The notes below the pieces were generated by a model. The model ran no database searches, was not told where the DNA came from, and worked only from the letters and a program-made list of their open reading frames with translations. This document shows positions 20,164 through 27,705 of a stretch of DNA of 27,705 bases, in pieces. The stretch is from Hypsibius dujardini (Eukaryota > Tardigrada > Eutardigrada > Parachela > Hypsibiidae): the NCBI GenBank assembly GCA_001579985.1, contig LRSR01010077.1:1-27705 (forward strand). Direction: 5' to 3'. A program made the translations under genes and the position numbers. The number at the start of each line of letters is the position of its first letter. Within the stretch, counting starts at the first letter, position 1.

Positions 20164-20215
<52 letters not shown>

Positions 20216-20767
20216 TAACAAACAGACAGACAGACAGACAAACAGACAATCAGACAAACAGACAGACAGACAGAAAGACAGAAAGACAGACAGACAGACA
20301 GACAAGGCCTTTGGTTAGTTACCATGACTAGTTACAGTATGACTGAACCGCAAGTTCCAGTTGGTTTCTTGCAGAATGCGGCCGACGGCAAGGGTTTCGA
20401 CATCATCCTGGAAATGCAAGCCAGCACGAACCTGCCACTTGATATTGATGTAGTCGCACCATTCGGAACTGTCGTCATTATTGGCAACCGTGGGGAAGTT
20501 CCAATCAACCCAGGCGCAATTGTAGGCAAAGAGTCGTTCATAACCGCTGTTCTGTTGCTCTTGGCAACCGACGAGGACTTCGTTGAAATGGGCGCGCAGC
20601 TCGCCGAAGGTTTGAAAGCCGGCTATATTGATCCCATCATCGATCAGGAATTCCCACTTGAACGCGCCCCAGAGGTATGCTTATCGTCACTGAAACACTT
20701 AAAAACTAATTGGAAGAGCCGTATCCGTATTATCTCTACAAATACTCGCTTCGCCTATCTGTCTGCC

Positions 20768-20802
<35 letters not shown>

Positions 20803-21032
20803 TTGTCTCTCTGTCTGTCTGTCTGTCTGTCTGTCTGTTTATCTGTCTCTCTGTCTGTCTGTCTTTCTGTCTGTCTGTCTGTCTCTCTCTCTCACTTGTC
20901 TGCCTGACTAGATATTGTCTGTGATTCAGACTTGCAGTCCTCTCACTTTATTGCTTGCGTACTTCATAGGCACACAAGGCGATCATGGACGCATCTGCCG
21001 GAAGCAAAGGCAAAATTGTTTTACTTCCATAG
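18438..21032 (+). CDS. CRYZ: Zeta-crystallin / NADPH:quinone oxidoreductase, 6 exons
   Basis: Medium-chain dehydrogenase/reductase of the quinone oxidoreductase family, which reduces quinones with NADPH in one-electron steps. It is cytosolic, and some homologues also bind AU-rich RNA. Exons 18438-18524, 18888-19043, 19587-19753, 19841-20042, 20375-20674 and 20970-21032 join in frame with GT-AG introns to 324 residues, about the usual length. Motifs match the family in order: [63 protein letters not shown], the dinucleotide-binding [17 protein letters not shown], then [30 protein letters not shown] and GKIVLLP. No catalytic zinc ligands are expected in this subfamily. The frame is open upstream to 18339, but the ATG at 18438 aligns with the family start. 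It ends in TAG. Three introns hold GACA/CTGT-type repeats and one holds a MITE. Confidence 0.97.
18603..18775. mobile_element. 173-bp palindromic MITE in CRYZ intron 1, family A copy 2
   Basis: The ends TCTAATGGAGGGTCCCGG and CCGGGAGCCTCTATTAGA are inverted repeats. They continue through AAGGGGCGGGGCAGGGGTAA, and a second internal palindrome (AATCAACCAATCAACC / GGTTGATTGGTTGATT) fills the centre. The whole element can fold into one hairpin. The arms match the shorter element at 11257-11344. Confidence 0.83.
19170..19440. repeat. (ACAGAC)n hexanucleotide microsatellite in CRYZ intron 2
   Basis: About 35 units of ACAGAC/ACGGAT on the plus strand. Minus-strand open frames (alternating Ser-Val or Cys-Leu) are repeat translations. 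Confidence 0.92.
20100..20306. repeat. (ACAG)n microsatellite in CRYZ intron 4
   Basis: Long ACAG tract with ACAA and GGCAG interruptions between exon 4 (ends 20042) and exon 5 (starts 20375). Confidence 0.92.
20757..20892. repeat. (CTGT)n microsatellite in CRYZ intron 5
   Basis: CTGT tract with CTCT interruptions between exon 5 (ends 20674) and exon 6 (starts 20970). Its strand is opposite to that of the intron 4 tract. Confidence 0.92.
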
Positions 21033-21174
21033 ACAACAATTCTACCCAGTTTTCTGCCGACTTTGCTGTATCCATTGATGTAGTCGCAGACTCCTACGTT
21101 TTGCTTGTTAGTCAGACGCCGGATGGAAGGCGCTAAGCCGCAGCGACGGTCCGGGTGTGATTGGCTCTAAAGCG

Positions 21175-21180
21175 AATAAA
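21175..21180 (+). promoter_or_regulatory. Candidate polyadenylation signal of CRYZ
   Basis: Canonical AATAAA 143 bases after the TAG stop of CRYZ and 409 bases before the MscL start. Confidence 0.6.
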
Positions 21181-21588
21181 ACACGATGATTCAGACACGG
21201 TTGAAGACTTTGAAAGGAAAAGGGTGCGCGGGCTCCACCAAAACGTTACTGAACTGCAAACTTTTACGTCTGCAGTGAGTCTACATGACACCGAGACGGC
21301 ATGCACGATTGAGTGTGTTCGACCGACGCGAGAACCCTTGAAGAGCCAGAACTCAGAGAGGACTTTTACTGTTCTGATAAGAGTGCGCGAATACACTCCA
21401 TGTCTGAGTGATCCAGCCCGCGATCCTCAAGCACAATAACTGCGTAAACATTCCCCTTTGCAGCAGTTTTTTCTTATCTTCCATCGAAAATTTGTCGCCG
21501 CCGACAGAATTCGATAAAATCCCGGTAACAGTTTGAGCTTGTGCTGAAACTACAGATAAACGCCTATTATTATTATTGCACATTGAAT
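21181..21588. other. CRYZ-MscL spacer
   Basis: No gene recognised. It should contain the MscL promoter and leader. The frame of MscL is open upstream to 21541, but the residues there look like leader sequence, not protein. Confidence 0.45.
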
Positions 21589-23672
21589 ATGCCGCCGAAA
21601 ATCGACGAGATCGGTGACCGGGCCAAGGATTTCGGTAAGGAAGCGATCGGTCAAGTGGGCGGCTTCCTCGGCGAATTTAAGGCCTTTATCAATCGCGGCA
21701 ATGTGGTGGACCTCGCCGTCGGAGTCATCCTCGGCGCGGCGTTCGGCGCGGTCGTCGCGTCCCTCGTCGCAGACATCTTCAGTCCCATCCTCGGGCTCTT
21801 CAGCACAGCATCCCTGCAAGACCTCTTCATCATCATGCGCTATCGGAAGGACAGCAACGACAGTCTCCTGGAGGTGTGTCCTACTCATAATCAAAATTCC
21901 TGAAAAATAAAATACTGTAGCGCGCGATTCTAAGACGCGACGCAAACTGCGTTTTCCGTATATTTGGCTCCAGGTGTGCGTCCAAAAGCACCTACCCATT
22001 GAAATGCGCCTCAGTCTTCAATCAAGCAACTTACCAACGGCCCACATCCTAAACAATCTTCACAAATATATAATCAAGAGATCAATCAACCAGAAAAGAA
22101 GGCGTTTACGTTAGCCACCGGTGGAGGAAAGCGTCTCCGATTTCCTCCGCTCTGGCAAATTCTTGCTGAGACAATCCGTGAGGCAAAGATCAGCGCTCAA
22201 AAATTATATTTCTTCGGTTTTCCGTAAAAATTGCCTGGCTCCAGGTGTGCGTCCAAAAGCACCTACCCATTGAAATGCGCTTCAGTCTTCAATCAAGCAA
22301 CTTACCAACGGCCCACATCCTAAACGATCTTCACAAATATATAATCAAGAGATCAATCAACCAGAAAAGCAGGCGTTTATGTTAGCCACCGGTGGAGGAA
22401 AGCGTCTCCGATTTCCTCCGCTCTGGCAAATTCTTGCTGAGACAATCCATGAGGCAAAGATCAGCGCTCAAAAATTATATTTCTTCGGTTTTCCGTAAAA
22501 ATTGCCTGGTTCCAGGTGTGCGTACAAAAGCACCCACCCATTGAAATGCGCTTCAGTCTTCAATCAAGCAACTTACCAACGGCCCGCATCCTAAATGATC
22601 TCCACAAATATATAATATAAAAGCACCTACCCAAACAGCCCGGGGGCGTGGCTACAGAATCGCGTCGCTACAGAAAAAAATGCGTTAGTAATTATTTGTA
22701 ATTAAAGCTGAAATCAGCCGATAATTATTACACATAAAGGGAAAATTAACTGACTTATTGAGCACGTTTTTCTTCATTGAAAACGAAGAGTAATATAAAT
22801 TATAAAGTTTAAGACCGTAACTTGCTTTCGACGTTTGGTTCTGTTTGGTTTTTCAAAGCACAAAACTTACGGCTTTGTTTTGCAAAAATTTCCTTATTTC
22901 CTTAAAACACATCACAGAAAACCTCCTCCCACCCTTTTGAGCGAAAGAGACTGGAGTGAACATCCTTAATAACTAAATTACACTAAAATTGATTTACTAA
23001 AATTTAATCTTAAATTAAAATTTGAAGTCAGCTAGTTTCGACAGAACAAAGCTGAAATTTCAGTTGAACTAAAGATCCTGGAGCATTAATGCTCAAATTT
23101 CCGGCACGTTATAAAACATGCACTGCACAGGCGCCCCGTACTGGCGCACTGCACCGGCGCACCGCACTGGCGCACTGCACAGGCGCACCGCACTGGCGCA
23201 CTGCACAGGCGCACCGCACTGGCGCACTGCACAGGCGCACAGCAGTGCGCCAGTGCGGTGCATGTTTTATAACGTGCTCGAATTTCCCCAGTAAATTACT
23301 TCATTGGCTAGTTTTAATTTCTGTCCTCCTTCGTAGGTGTCGTACCCGACAGTAGCCCAGGCCAAAGCAGCGGGTGCCATCACACTCAACTACGGCAATT
23401 TTTTCCAGTCCATAATCAATTTTTTAACCGTGTCATTTTGCCTGTTCCTGCTGCTTCGGCTGCTGTATGCGTTTAAGGATATTGCGTCCTCGACGAAGCC
23501 GAAGCCGTCGACGGACTGGCCGTGCCCAAAGTGTCGGGAGACGGTGAAGGTGGGCGCGGTCCGGTGTCCGCATTGCACGGCGGAACCGATTGCACCGGCG
23601 GAAGTGGTGCCCAAGACCTCAACGGAAGGTCTGGAGGAGCTGGACGAAAGGGAATACCTGGACAAAGCCTGA
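21589..23672 (+). CDS. mscL: Large-conductance mechanosensitive channel MscL with C-terminal zinc-ribbon-like module, 2 exons
   Basis: MscL forms a homopentameric membrane channel opened by bilayer tension, used as an osmotic safety valve in bacteria. Exons 21589-21873 and 23337-23672 join in frame (GT-AG, phase 0) to 206 residues. The amphipathic N-terminus contains [15 protein letters not shown]1 is [20 protein letters not shown] to about residue 64 and includes the [10 protein letters not shown] signature and the small-residue pore face, ending [15 protein letters not shown] periplasmic-type loop of about 45 residues follows. [17 protein letters not shown] leads into TM2 (about 117-138). 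After a basic linker comes C158-P-K-C161 and C172-P-H-C175, a four-cysteine zinc-ribbon-like motif also known in some bacterial and fungal members. The loop is longer than in E. coli MscL, and the intron falls in it. The flanking genes are eukaryotic and the gene itself is spliced, so it is not bacterial contamination. Localisation is not evident. Confidence 0.96.
21965..22620. repeat. 271-bp tandem repeat (2.4 copies) in the MscL intron
   Basis: The unit CAGGTGTGCGTCCAAAAGCA starts at 21971, 22242 and 22513, an exact 271-base period. Copies 1 and 2 are almost identical; copy 3 breaks off at about 22615. Each unit starts with CTCCAG/GTGTGCG or TTCCAG/GTGTGCG, which resembles the real donor of MscL exon 1 (CTGGAG/GTGTGTC). 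Confidence 0.92.
22621..23103. other. Rest of the MscL intron
   Basis: AT-rich with no recognised feature apart from a partial echo of the 271-bp unit (AAAGCACCTACCCA near 22620). Confidence 0.5.
23104..23277. mobile_element. 174-bp MITE-like element with a 26-bp tandem core
   Basis: The ends GCACGTTATAAAACATGCAC and GTGCATGTTTTATAACGTGC are near-perfect inverted repeats. Between them a 26-bp GC-rich unit (CACTGCACAGGCGCACCGCA then CTGGCG) repeats five times (starts 23121, 23147, 23173, 23199, 23225). The flanks CTCAAATTTCC (left) and CTCGAATTTCC (right) look like an imperfect target-site duplication of about 11 bases. It lies in the MscL intron 60 bases before the exon 2 acceptor. Confidence 0.82.
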
Positions 23673-24068
23673 CACAGCTTCATCCAGGCAACCAGTCTTC
23701 TTATGCAATAGAATCTTGTAAATTTTGTTACGTTTTGTTAGGGCTTTATGGACGATTGCTCCTGCCAGGCAGTTTGCCAGGCAGTGCCTGTAAAATGTAG
23801 TTTGCGACAATACCGTTGTTTACACTTGCACATGGGGCTCCTCACGTCTGTGAGAACAGCTAAAGCACTAAAGCGAGCCAAACTGAGTTGCGCCCCCGGT
23901 TTGGCTTGTTTGATTCTCAGTGAACGGTAGCTTTATCATGACGGATGAAGAGTGATGGAAACAGATGAAAGGACGGCGAGTTAAAACAAACGTACAGGCA
24001 GAGGGGAGACAGGCAGGCACGTAAACAGACAGACAGACACAAACAGGCAAGCAGTCAGGCAGACAGAC

Positions 24069-24105
<37 letters not shown>

Positions 24106-24324
24106 TACAGTCAGACAGACAGACATACAGGCAAAAGTGCGTAGGTAGATGTGACAAACTTCAATACTTCGCATTCAACGCCCGTGACTAAATCTGTTCT
24201 TAAACGTAAGAAAGTTTAAAAAGATGAAAGCGAAACACTAAAGCGTAAGAGCCACAAAATCGACTATAGAGTTCAGTAAATCGGGATGTAATAAATCGAG
24301 ATGGTCGAATATTGTCCGCATTCG
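23673..24324. other. Convergent 3' spacer with (ACAG)n tract
   Basis: Lies between the MscL stop (23672) and the stop of the minus-strand acidic-protein gene (24325). An ACAG microsatellite fills about 24022-24125. No gene is supported, and no clear AATAAA is seen close to either stop. Confidence 0.5.
24022..24125. repeat. (ACAG)n microsatellite
   Basis: About 22 ACAG-type units with GGCAG and CATACAG interruptions in the convergent spacer. Confidence 0.9.
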
Positions 24325-25778
24325 TTAAGCGTATTTTCGCAAAATGTCCTGCACTTCATCAAACTCATCCGGCGTGAGGTCCGCACCGTAGAGCGACAAG
24401 TTAGCCAGTAGCCGAGAAGTTTCCTGCTCTTGTGCCTGGACCAGGTCGTCGGCTACCAAAGCCGCTATCACGTCTTCAATCTCATCCCAATTAGAACCGG
24501 TGTCGGTCAATTCTTCCGTCATGGTGCAGGGGCTGGTGGAATCCTCATCCTCAAACATCGGTGGAGAGGATGCACGCGTCGGAAGAAGCGATGGCGGGGA
24601 GATGGGAGAACCGGCGAAAGGTTGGGAAGTCGGGCGGAAGTCGGAAGCCAGTTGTTGAGTGAGGTCGCAGATGAATTCCGGAAGAGGATGTTGACTGCCG
24701 GGGAAAAAGTCCTGGTAGGCGGGGTTGTCGTGGGGAAACTGGCTGCTGAACATGTCTGCTTCCGGTCCAAACAAATCCTCAAAGAATAAGCAAAAATAAA
24801 TTTAAAAAAAATATTTATTTAATTAATTAATTAATTATTGCAAAGTTAATGTTTTTAGAATGATCAAATAACCCGAAAAAAAACTAATAATTTGGCAATG
24901 TATCGTAATTAAATTCCGTTTGCAAACAGGAAAAAAGTATTAAATTCAGAACACTAAAATTTGCAACAGGATTTGAAACATTAAAACCCTTTTAGCAGCA
25001 CAATGTATGAGACTAACAGGAGATGCAGTCAATCGTTCAATCAAGCACTCGAATCAGCGTCAATTCACCGTCAGCACTCGAATCAGCGTCAATTCACCGT
25101 CAGCACTCGAATCACTCAATCACTCAACCCATCAATCAATCAACCACTCAATGAATCAATCTCTGAATCAATCGTTCAACCAATCAATCACTCAACCCAT
25201 CAATCAATCAACCACTCAATTAATCAATCGCTGAATCAATCGTTCAACCAATCAATCACTCAACCCATCAATCAGTCAACCACTCCATGAATCAATCGCT
25301 GAATCAATCGTTCAACCAATCAATCACTCAACCCATCAATCAATCAACCACTCAATCAATCAATCGCTGAATCAATCGTTCAACCAATCAATCAATCTAC
25401 CACTTAATCAATCAACGAATCAATCAATTGATCGAGCGTCGTTGCTGATTCACAAACCTGATGCGAATTCGATGGAACAATCTGCTCGTGATCCGGCTCG
25501 TCCTTCTCATCCATGATGAGGATGTAGTCAAATGTGAGAGAAAGAGGATTTTCGATATCAGTTCAATGATGACGCTGGTAAAAACAGCGGACGCGAAAGT
25601 TTACCTGAAAAATGTAGCCCTGATTTTGAATAAAGATGGCCACGCCCCGGCGTTCAGCCCCCGGGGTAGTGGAAACGAGAGGAAAATCTCCGTGGTCTTC
25701 CGCCGGAAACCAGGAAGTGAACAAAACGACCGTTCCCTCTACTCGTTCGATTTGTGTTCGCAATAACACTTTTCCGTT
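24325..25778 (-). CDS. Acidic, probably disordered protein of unknown function (5' end uncertain)
   Basis: Minus-strand exons 25605-25778, 25458-25505 and 24325-24777 join in phase 0 at both junctions (donors GTAAAC and GTTTGT, acceptors GATGAG and TTTGAG) and end at TAA. This gives about 224 residues without a start codon; no upstream first exon was found. The first exon (after acceptor AATACAG) reads like a compact domain: QIERVEGTVVLFTSWFPAED, FPLVSTTPGAERRGVAIFIQ, NQGYIFQ. The rest is acidic and Pro/Ser-rich (KDEPDHEQIVPSNSHQ, DLFGPEADMFSSQFP, SPISPPSLLPTRASSPP). It ends in a predicted helical acidic tail (WDEIEDVIAALVADDLVQAQ, DLTPDEFDEVQDILRKY). Alternatively the protein starts at the ATG at 25514 in a strong context (ATCATGG), giving 169 residues. 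I do not recognise the family. The composition would suit a transcriptional regulator, but that is inference. Confidence 0.6.
25025..25437. repeat. 29-bp then 68-bp (CAAT)-based tandem arrays in an intron
   Basis: CACTCGAATCAGCGTCAATT with CACCGTCAG repeats 2.5 times at 25045-25112. Next comes a 68-bp unit marked by ATCGTTCAACCAATCAATCA at 25171, 25239, 25307 and 25375. All lie inside the intron before exon 24325-24777. Confidence 0.9.
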
Positions 25779-26201
25779 CTGTATTTTACCACAAAACAAA
25801 TCGATATAGACAGCTACCGTTCAAGTGATAGCCGTATGACGCGCAAATTACGCAGATTTGTTCTTCAAAATTAACCTAATACGTGAATCGATTACAGCTG
25901 CAAAACGACATTTAGCAATAACGTTCGGTTATTAGTTGAATTTGTTCTTCAGCAAGTCCAGACGAGCAACAGCTGATCAGCTGATATACACATGGCCATA
26001 TCATAGCGCTAATCGAGTTGCGCCATTGAACTCCGTCGGTATAAACAACCATGCACTAACCGAACTAAATTCCTAACTCGGTTACCGCTGTAATATGACC
26101 ACGTGTGTACGCATCATTTGGCTGACGTCGTCTGATTTCAAACTTCGGAAGTAATCTTGCTCTGCGCGTTTAATTATTTTTGTTCGCAAATACTAAAAAA
26201 T
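25779..26201. other. Head-to-head intergenic region
   Basis: Between the first recognised minus-strand exon of the acidic-protein gene and the ECHDC3 start on the plus strand, so it likely contains promoters for both. CAGCTGATCAGCTG (25969-25982) is a perfect palindrome that includes two E-box-like CAGCTG sites, and CACGTG sits near 26100. No TATA box is evident. Confidence 0.4.
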
Positions 26202-27468
26202 ATGATCTCTCTTCCATTATTTTCACATGCGGCGGGGAGATCGCTGATCCGGCCTGCAATGCGCAGCAAATTTCTGCCCGTATTCCAACAAAGCTTACTG
26301 CTTCGCCTGGAAAACACACAAGCGGCGCACCACAAACCAACTGCACCTTCTCCCCCTTCTCCTTCCCCTCCTTCTCCTCCTCCGCAGCAATCGGAGGAGA
26401 GAATCTGTCTGACTTCCACCGAAAATGGGATCAAACGCATCATTTTAAATAATTCCAAAAAGAGGTAAAATGATCATCCGGAACATATTTAGATATCGAA
26501 TATAAAAATATATATGCACACGTGGCAAAAACTTTGCGCTGACCGAATTAAGCACTTTAACTCGCGGCTGTGCAGGACAGCTTTGCGTTGAGCGAGTGTA
26601 ATGGCTTAACTCGGTTCGCGCAGGGTTTTTGCCACTGTTGTATGTAAGCGCAAGTGGCAAAAACCTTGCGCTGACCGAGTTAAGCACTTTAACTCGCGGC
26701 TGTGCAGGACAGCGTTGCGTTGAACGAGTGTAATGGCTTGACTCGGTTCGCGCAGGGTTTTTGCCACTGTTGTATGTATACACACGTGGCAAAAACCTTG
26801 CGCTGACCGAATTAAGAACTTTAACTCGCGGCTGTATAGCAGGTATGTGTCGAACGAGTGTAATGGCTTGACTCGGTTAGCGCAAGGTTTTTGCCACGTG
26901 CGTGTAAATTTGATGAAATCTAGGAACAGATGAAACTAATTTTTAGGTTAATCTTTTTTCCACCAGAAATGCACTCTCATATGCAATGATGCTGGAGCTG
27001 TTCAAGGAAATTGCGGACATGCGGGACCGACCGCGAGTGATTGTCATCTCCGCGCACGGGCCGGTCTTTTCTTCTGGGCATGACTTGCGAGAACTGGTGA
27101 GTGGTTGATTGGTTGATGTAGGAATGGCATGGTGCCTTGTTTGGTTGGCTGATTGATTGGTTGACCGCAGGATGTTGCTCGTTTTCCAATACGGAAAGTA
27201 TTTTGGAGGCATTGATTGATTGAAAGTGTACGTGTGTTCGATTTTGTGTACTAAAACAGGTGATTTTGTGATTGCAGAAAAAAGAACATGGAAGTCGACG
27301 ACATGAGGAAATATTTCGAACATGTACAGAACTAATGTGCGCTGTAGAGAATTGTGAAGTGCCAGTGATCGCGTAGGTTAACGGATTGGCGGCAGCGGCG
27401 GGATGTCAGCTTGTTGCAAGCTGCGACTTGGTTGTCGCTTCATCGAATTCCACTTTTTCAGTGCCCGG
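26202..27468 (+). CDS. ECHDC3: ECHDC3-like enoyl-CoA hydratase/isomerase family protein, 5' part, in-frame stop in exon 3
   Basis: Mitochondrial member of the crotonase superfamily; the reaction of ECHDC3 itself is not well defined. Exons 26202-26464, 26967-27096 and 27278-27468 join in frame. The last ends in a good donor (GG/GTAAGT), and the gene continues beyond the window. The N-terminus ([20 protein letters not shown], many basic and no acidic residues) fits a mitochondrial presequence, followed by a Pro/Ser linker. Family motifs are clear: [45 protein letters not shown] (oxyanion-hole region), [26 protein letters not shown]. Codon 164, between EVPVIA and VNGLA, is TAG (27374-27376), where homologues have Gln or Met. 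The frame is intact on both sides and the splice sites are good. It could be a sequence error, a nonsense allele or a recent pseudogene. Confidence 0.9.
26521..26899. mobile_element. Tandem trio of palindromic MITE units in ECHDC3 intron 1
   Basis: Three units (26521-26635, 26654-26767, 26785-26899) each run from GTGGCAAAAACCTTGCGCTG (ACCGA) to the inverted arm (TCGGTT) AGCGCAAGGTTTTTGCCAC. Between the arms is ACTTTAACTCGCGGCTGT. The units are separated by TATGTAAGC or TGTATGTATACACA linkers. Unit 3 has near-perfect arms. No coding capacity. Confidence 0.85.
27104..27222. repeat. (TTGATTGG)n patches in ECHDC3 intron 2
   Basis: Three short runs of TTGATTGATTGG type (about 27106-27118, 27148-27164, 27211-27222), reverse complements of the CAATCAAC repeats elsewhere. 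Confidence 0.7.
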
Positions 27469-27482
27469 GTAAGTTCTGGTCT

Positions 27483-27636
27483 GTATATAGGTCTGTATAT
27501 ATGTCTGTTTGTCTGTCTGTCTGTCTACCTGTTGTCTGTCTGTGTGTGACTATGTTTGCCTGTGTGTCTGTGTGTCTGTGTGCCTTTGTGCTTGTGTGTC
27601 TGTGTGTTTGTGTGTTTGTATGTCTGACTGTCTGCC

Positions 27637-27705
<69 letters not shown>
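27483..27705. repeat. (CTGT)n microsatellite at the window end, ECHDC3 intron 3
   Basis: CTGT/GTGTCTGT tract starting about 15 bases after the exon 3 donor and running off the window. Confidence 0.92.

Noticed and set aside
21589-23672. MscL as bacterial contamination
   Set aside because: The frame is split by a phase-0 GT-AG intron carrying eukaryotic-style repeats, and it lies between other spliced genes on the same contig.
25562-25567. TGA readthrough or selenocysteine codon in the acidic-protein gene
   Set aside because: A 99-base GT-AG intron with matching phase removes the TGA, which is the simpler reading.
27374-27376. UAG reassigned to glutamine
   Set aside because: CRYZ and the 740-residue gene end at TAG at the positions expected for their last codons, so TAG is a normal stop here.
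9624-27468. CISD2, CRYZ, MscL and ECHDC3 as a functional stress or redox cluster
   Set aside because: The genes lie on different strands with separate promoters and introns, and nothing in the sequence links their regulation.

Overview
The window is nuclear DNA of a eukaryote, most likely an invertebrate animal or close relative. Seven spliced genes can be read. Nearly all modelled introns have GT-AG ends, and the reading frame carries through every junction. The PPAN, CISD2, CRYZ and ECHDC3 homologues together form an animal-like gene set. Introns and spacers are packed with (GACA/TGTC)n and (CAAT)n microsatellites, tandem arrays and short inverted-repeat (MITE-like) elements. I do not commit to a phylum.

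Layout. (1) 829-4276 (+): seven-exon Peter Pan/SSF1 homologue (60S ribosome biogenesis, Brix domain) with a long RGG tail. (2) 4277-7284: no recognised gene; a 44-bp tandem array, an inverted-repeat element and a dispersed element. (3) 7285-9079 (+): single-pass membrane protein with a repetitive, sequon-rich ectodomain; its first exon was not found. (4) 9624-10745 (-): three-exon CISD2-type CDGSH iron-sulfur protein, convergent with (3). (5) 11375-15356 (-): eight-exon gene for an unrecognised protein of about 740 residues. (6) 15357-18437: gene-free and rich in MITE-like elements. (7) 18438-21032 (+): six-exon zeta-crystallin/quinone oxidoreductase. (8) 21589-23672 (+): two-exon MscL mechanosensitive channel with a C-terminal four-cysteine zinc-ribbon-like module. 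(9) 24325-25778 (-): acidic, disordered protein of unknown function. (10) 26202-27468 onward (+): 5' part of an ECHDC3-like mitochondrial enoyl-CoA hydratase/isomerase family gene, with an in-frame TAG in exon 3; it runs off the window.

The genes look like independent transcription units (mixed strands, each with its own introns), not an operon. The most striking item is MscL, a channel family best known from bacteria, archaea and some fungi. Here it sits in an intron-bearing gene between ordinary eukaryotic genes. Also notable are the in-frame stop in the ECHDC3-like gene, the two orphan proteins, and the number of distinct MITE-like families, several of them inside introns.
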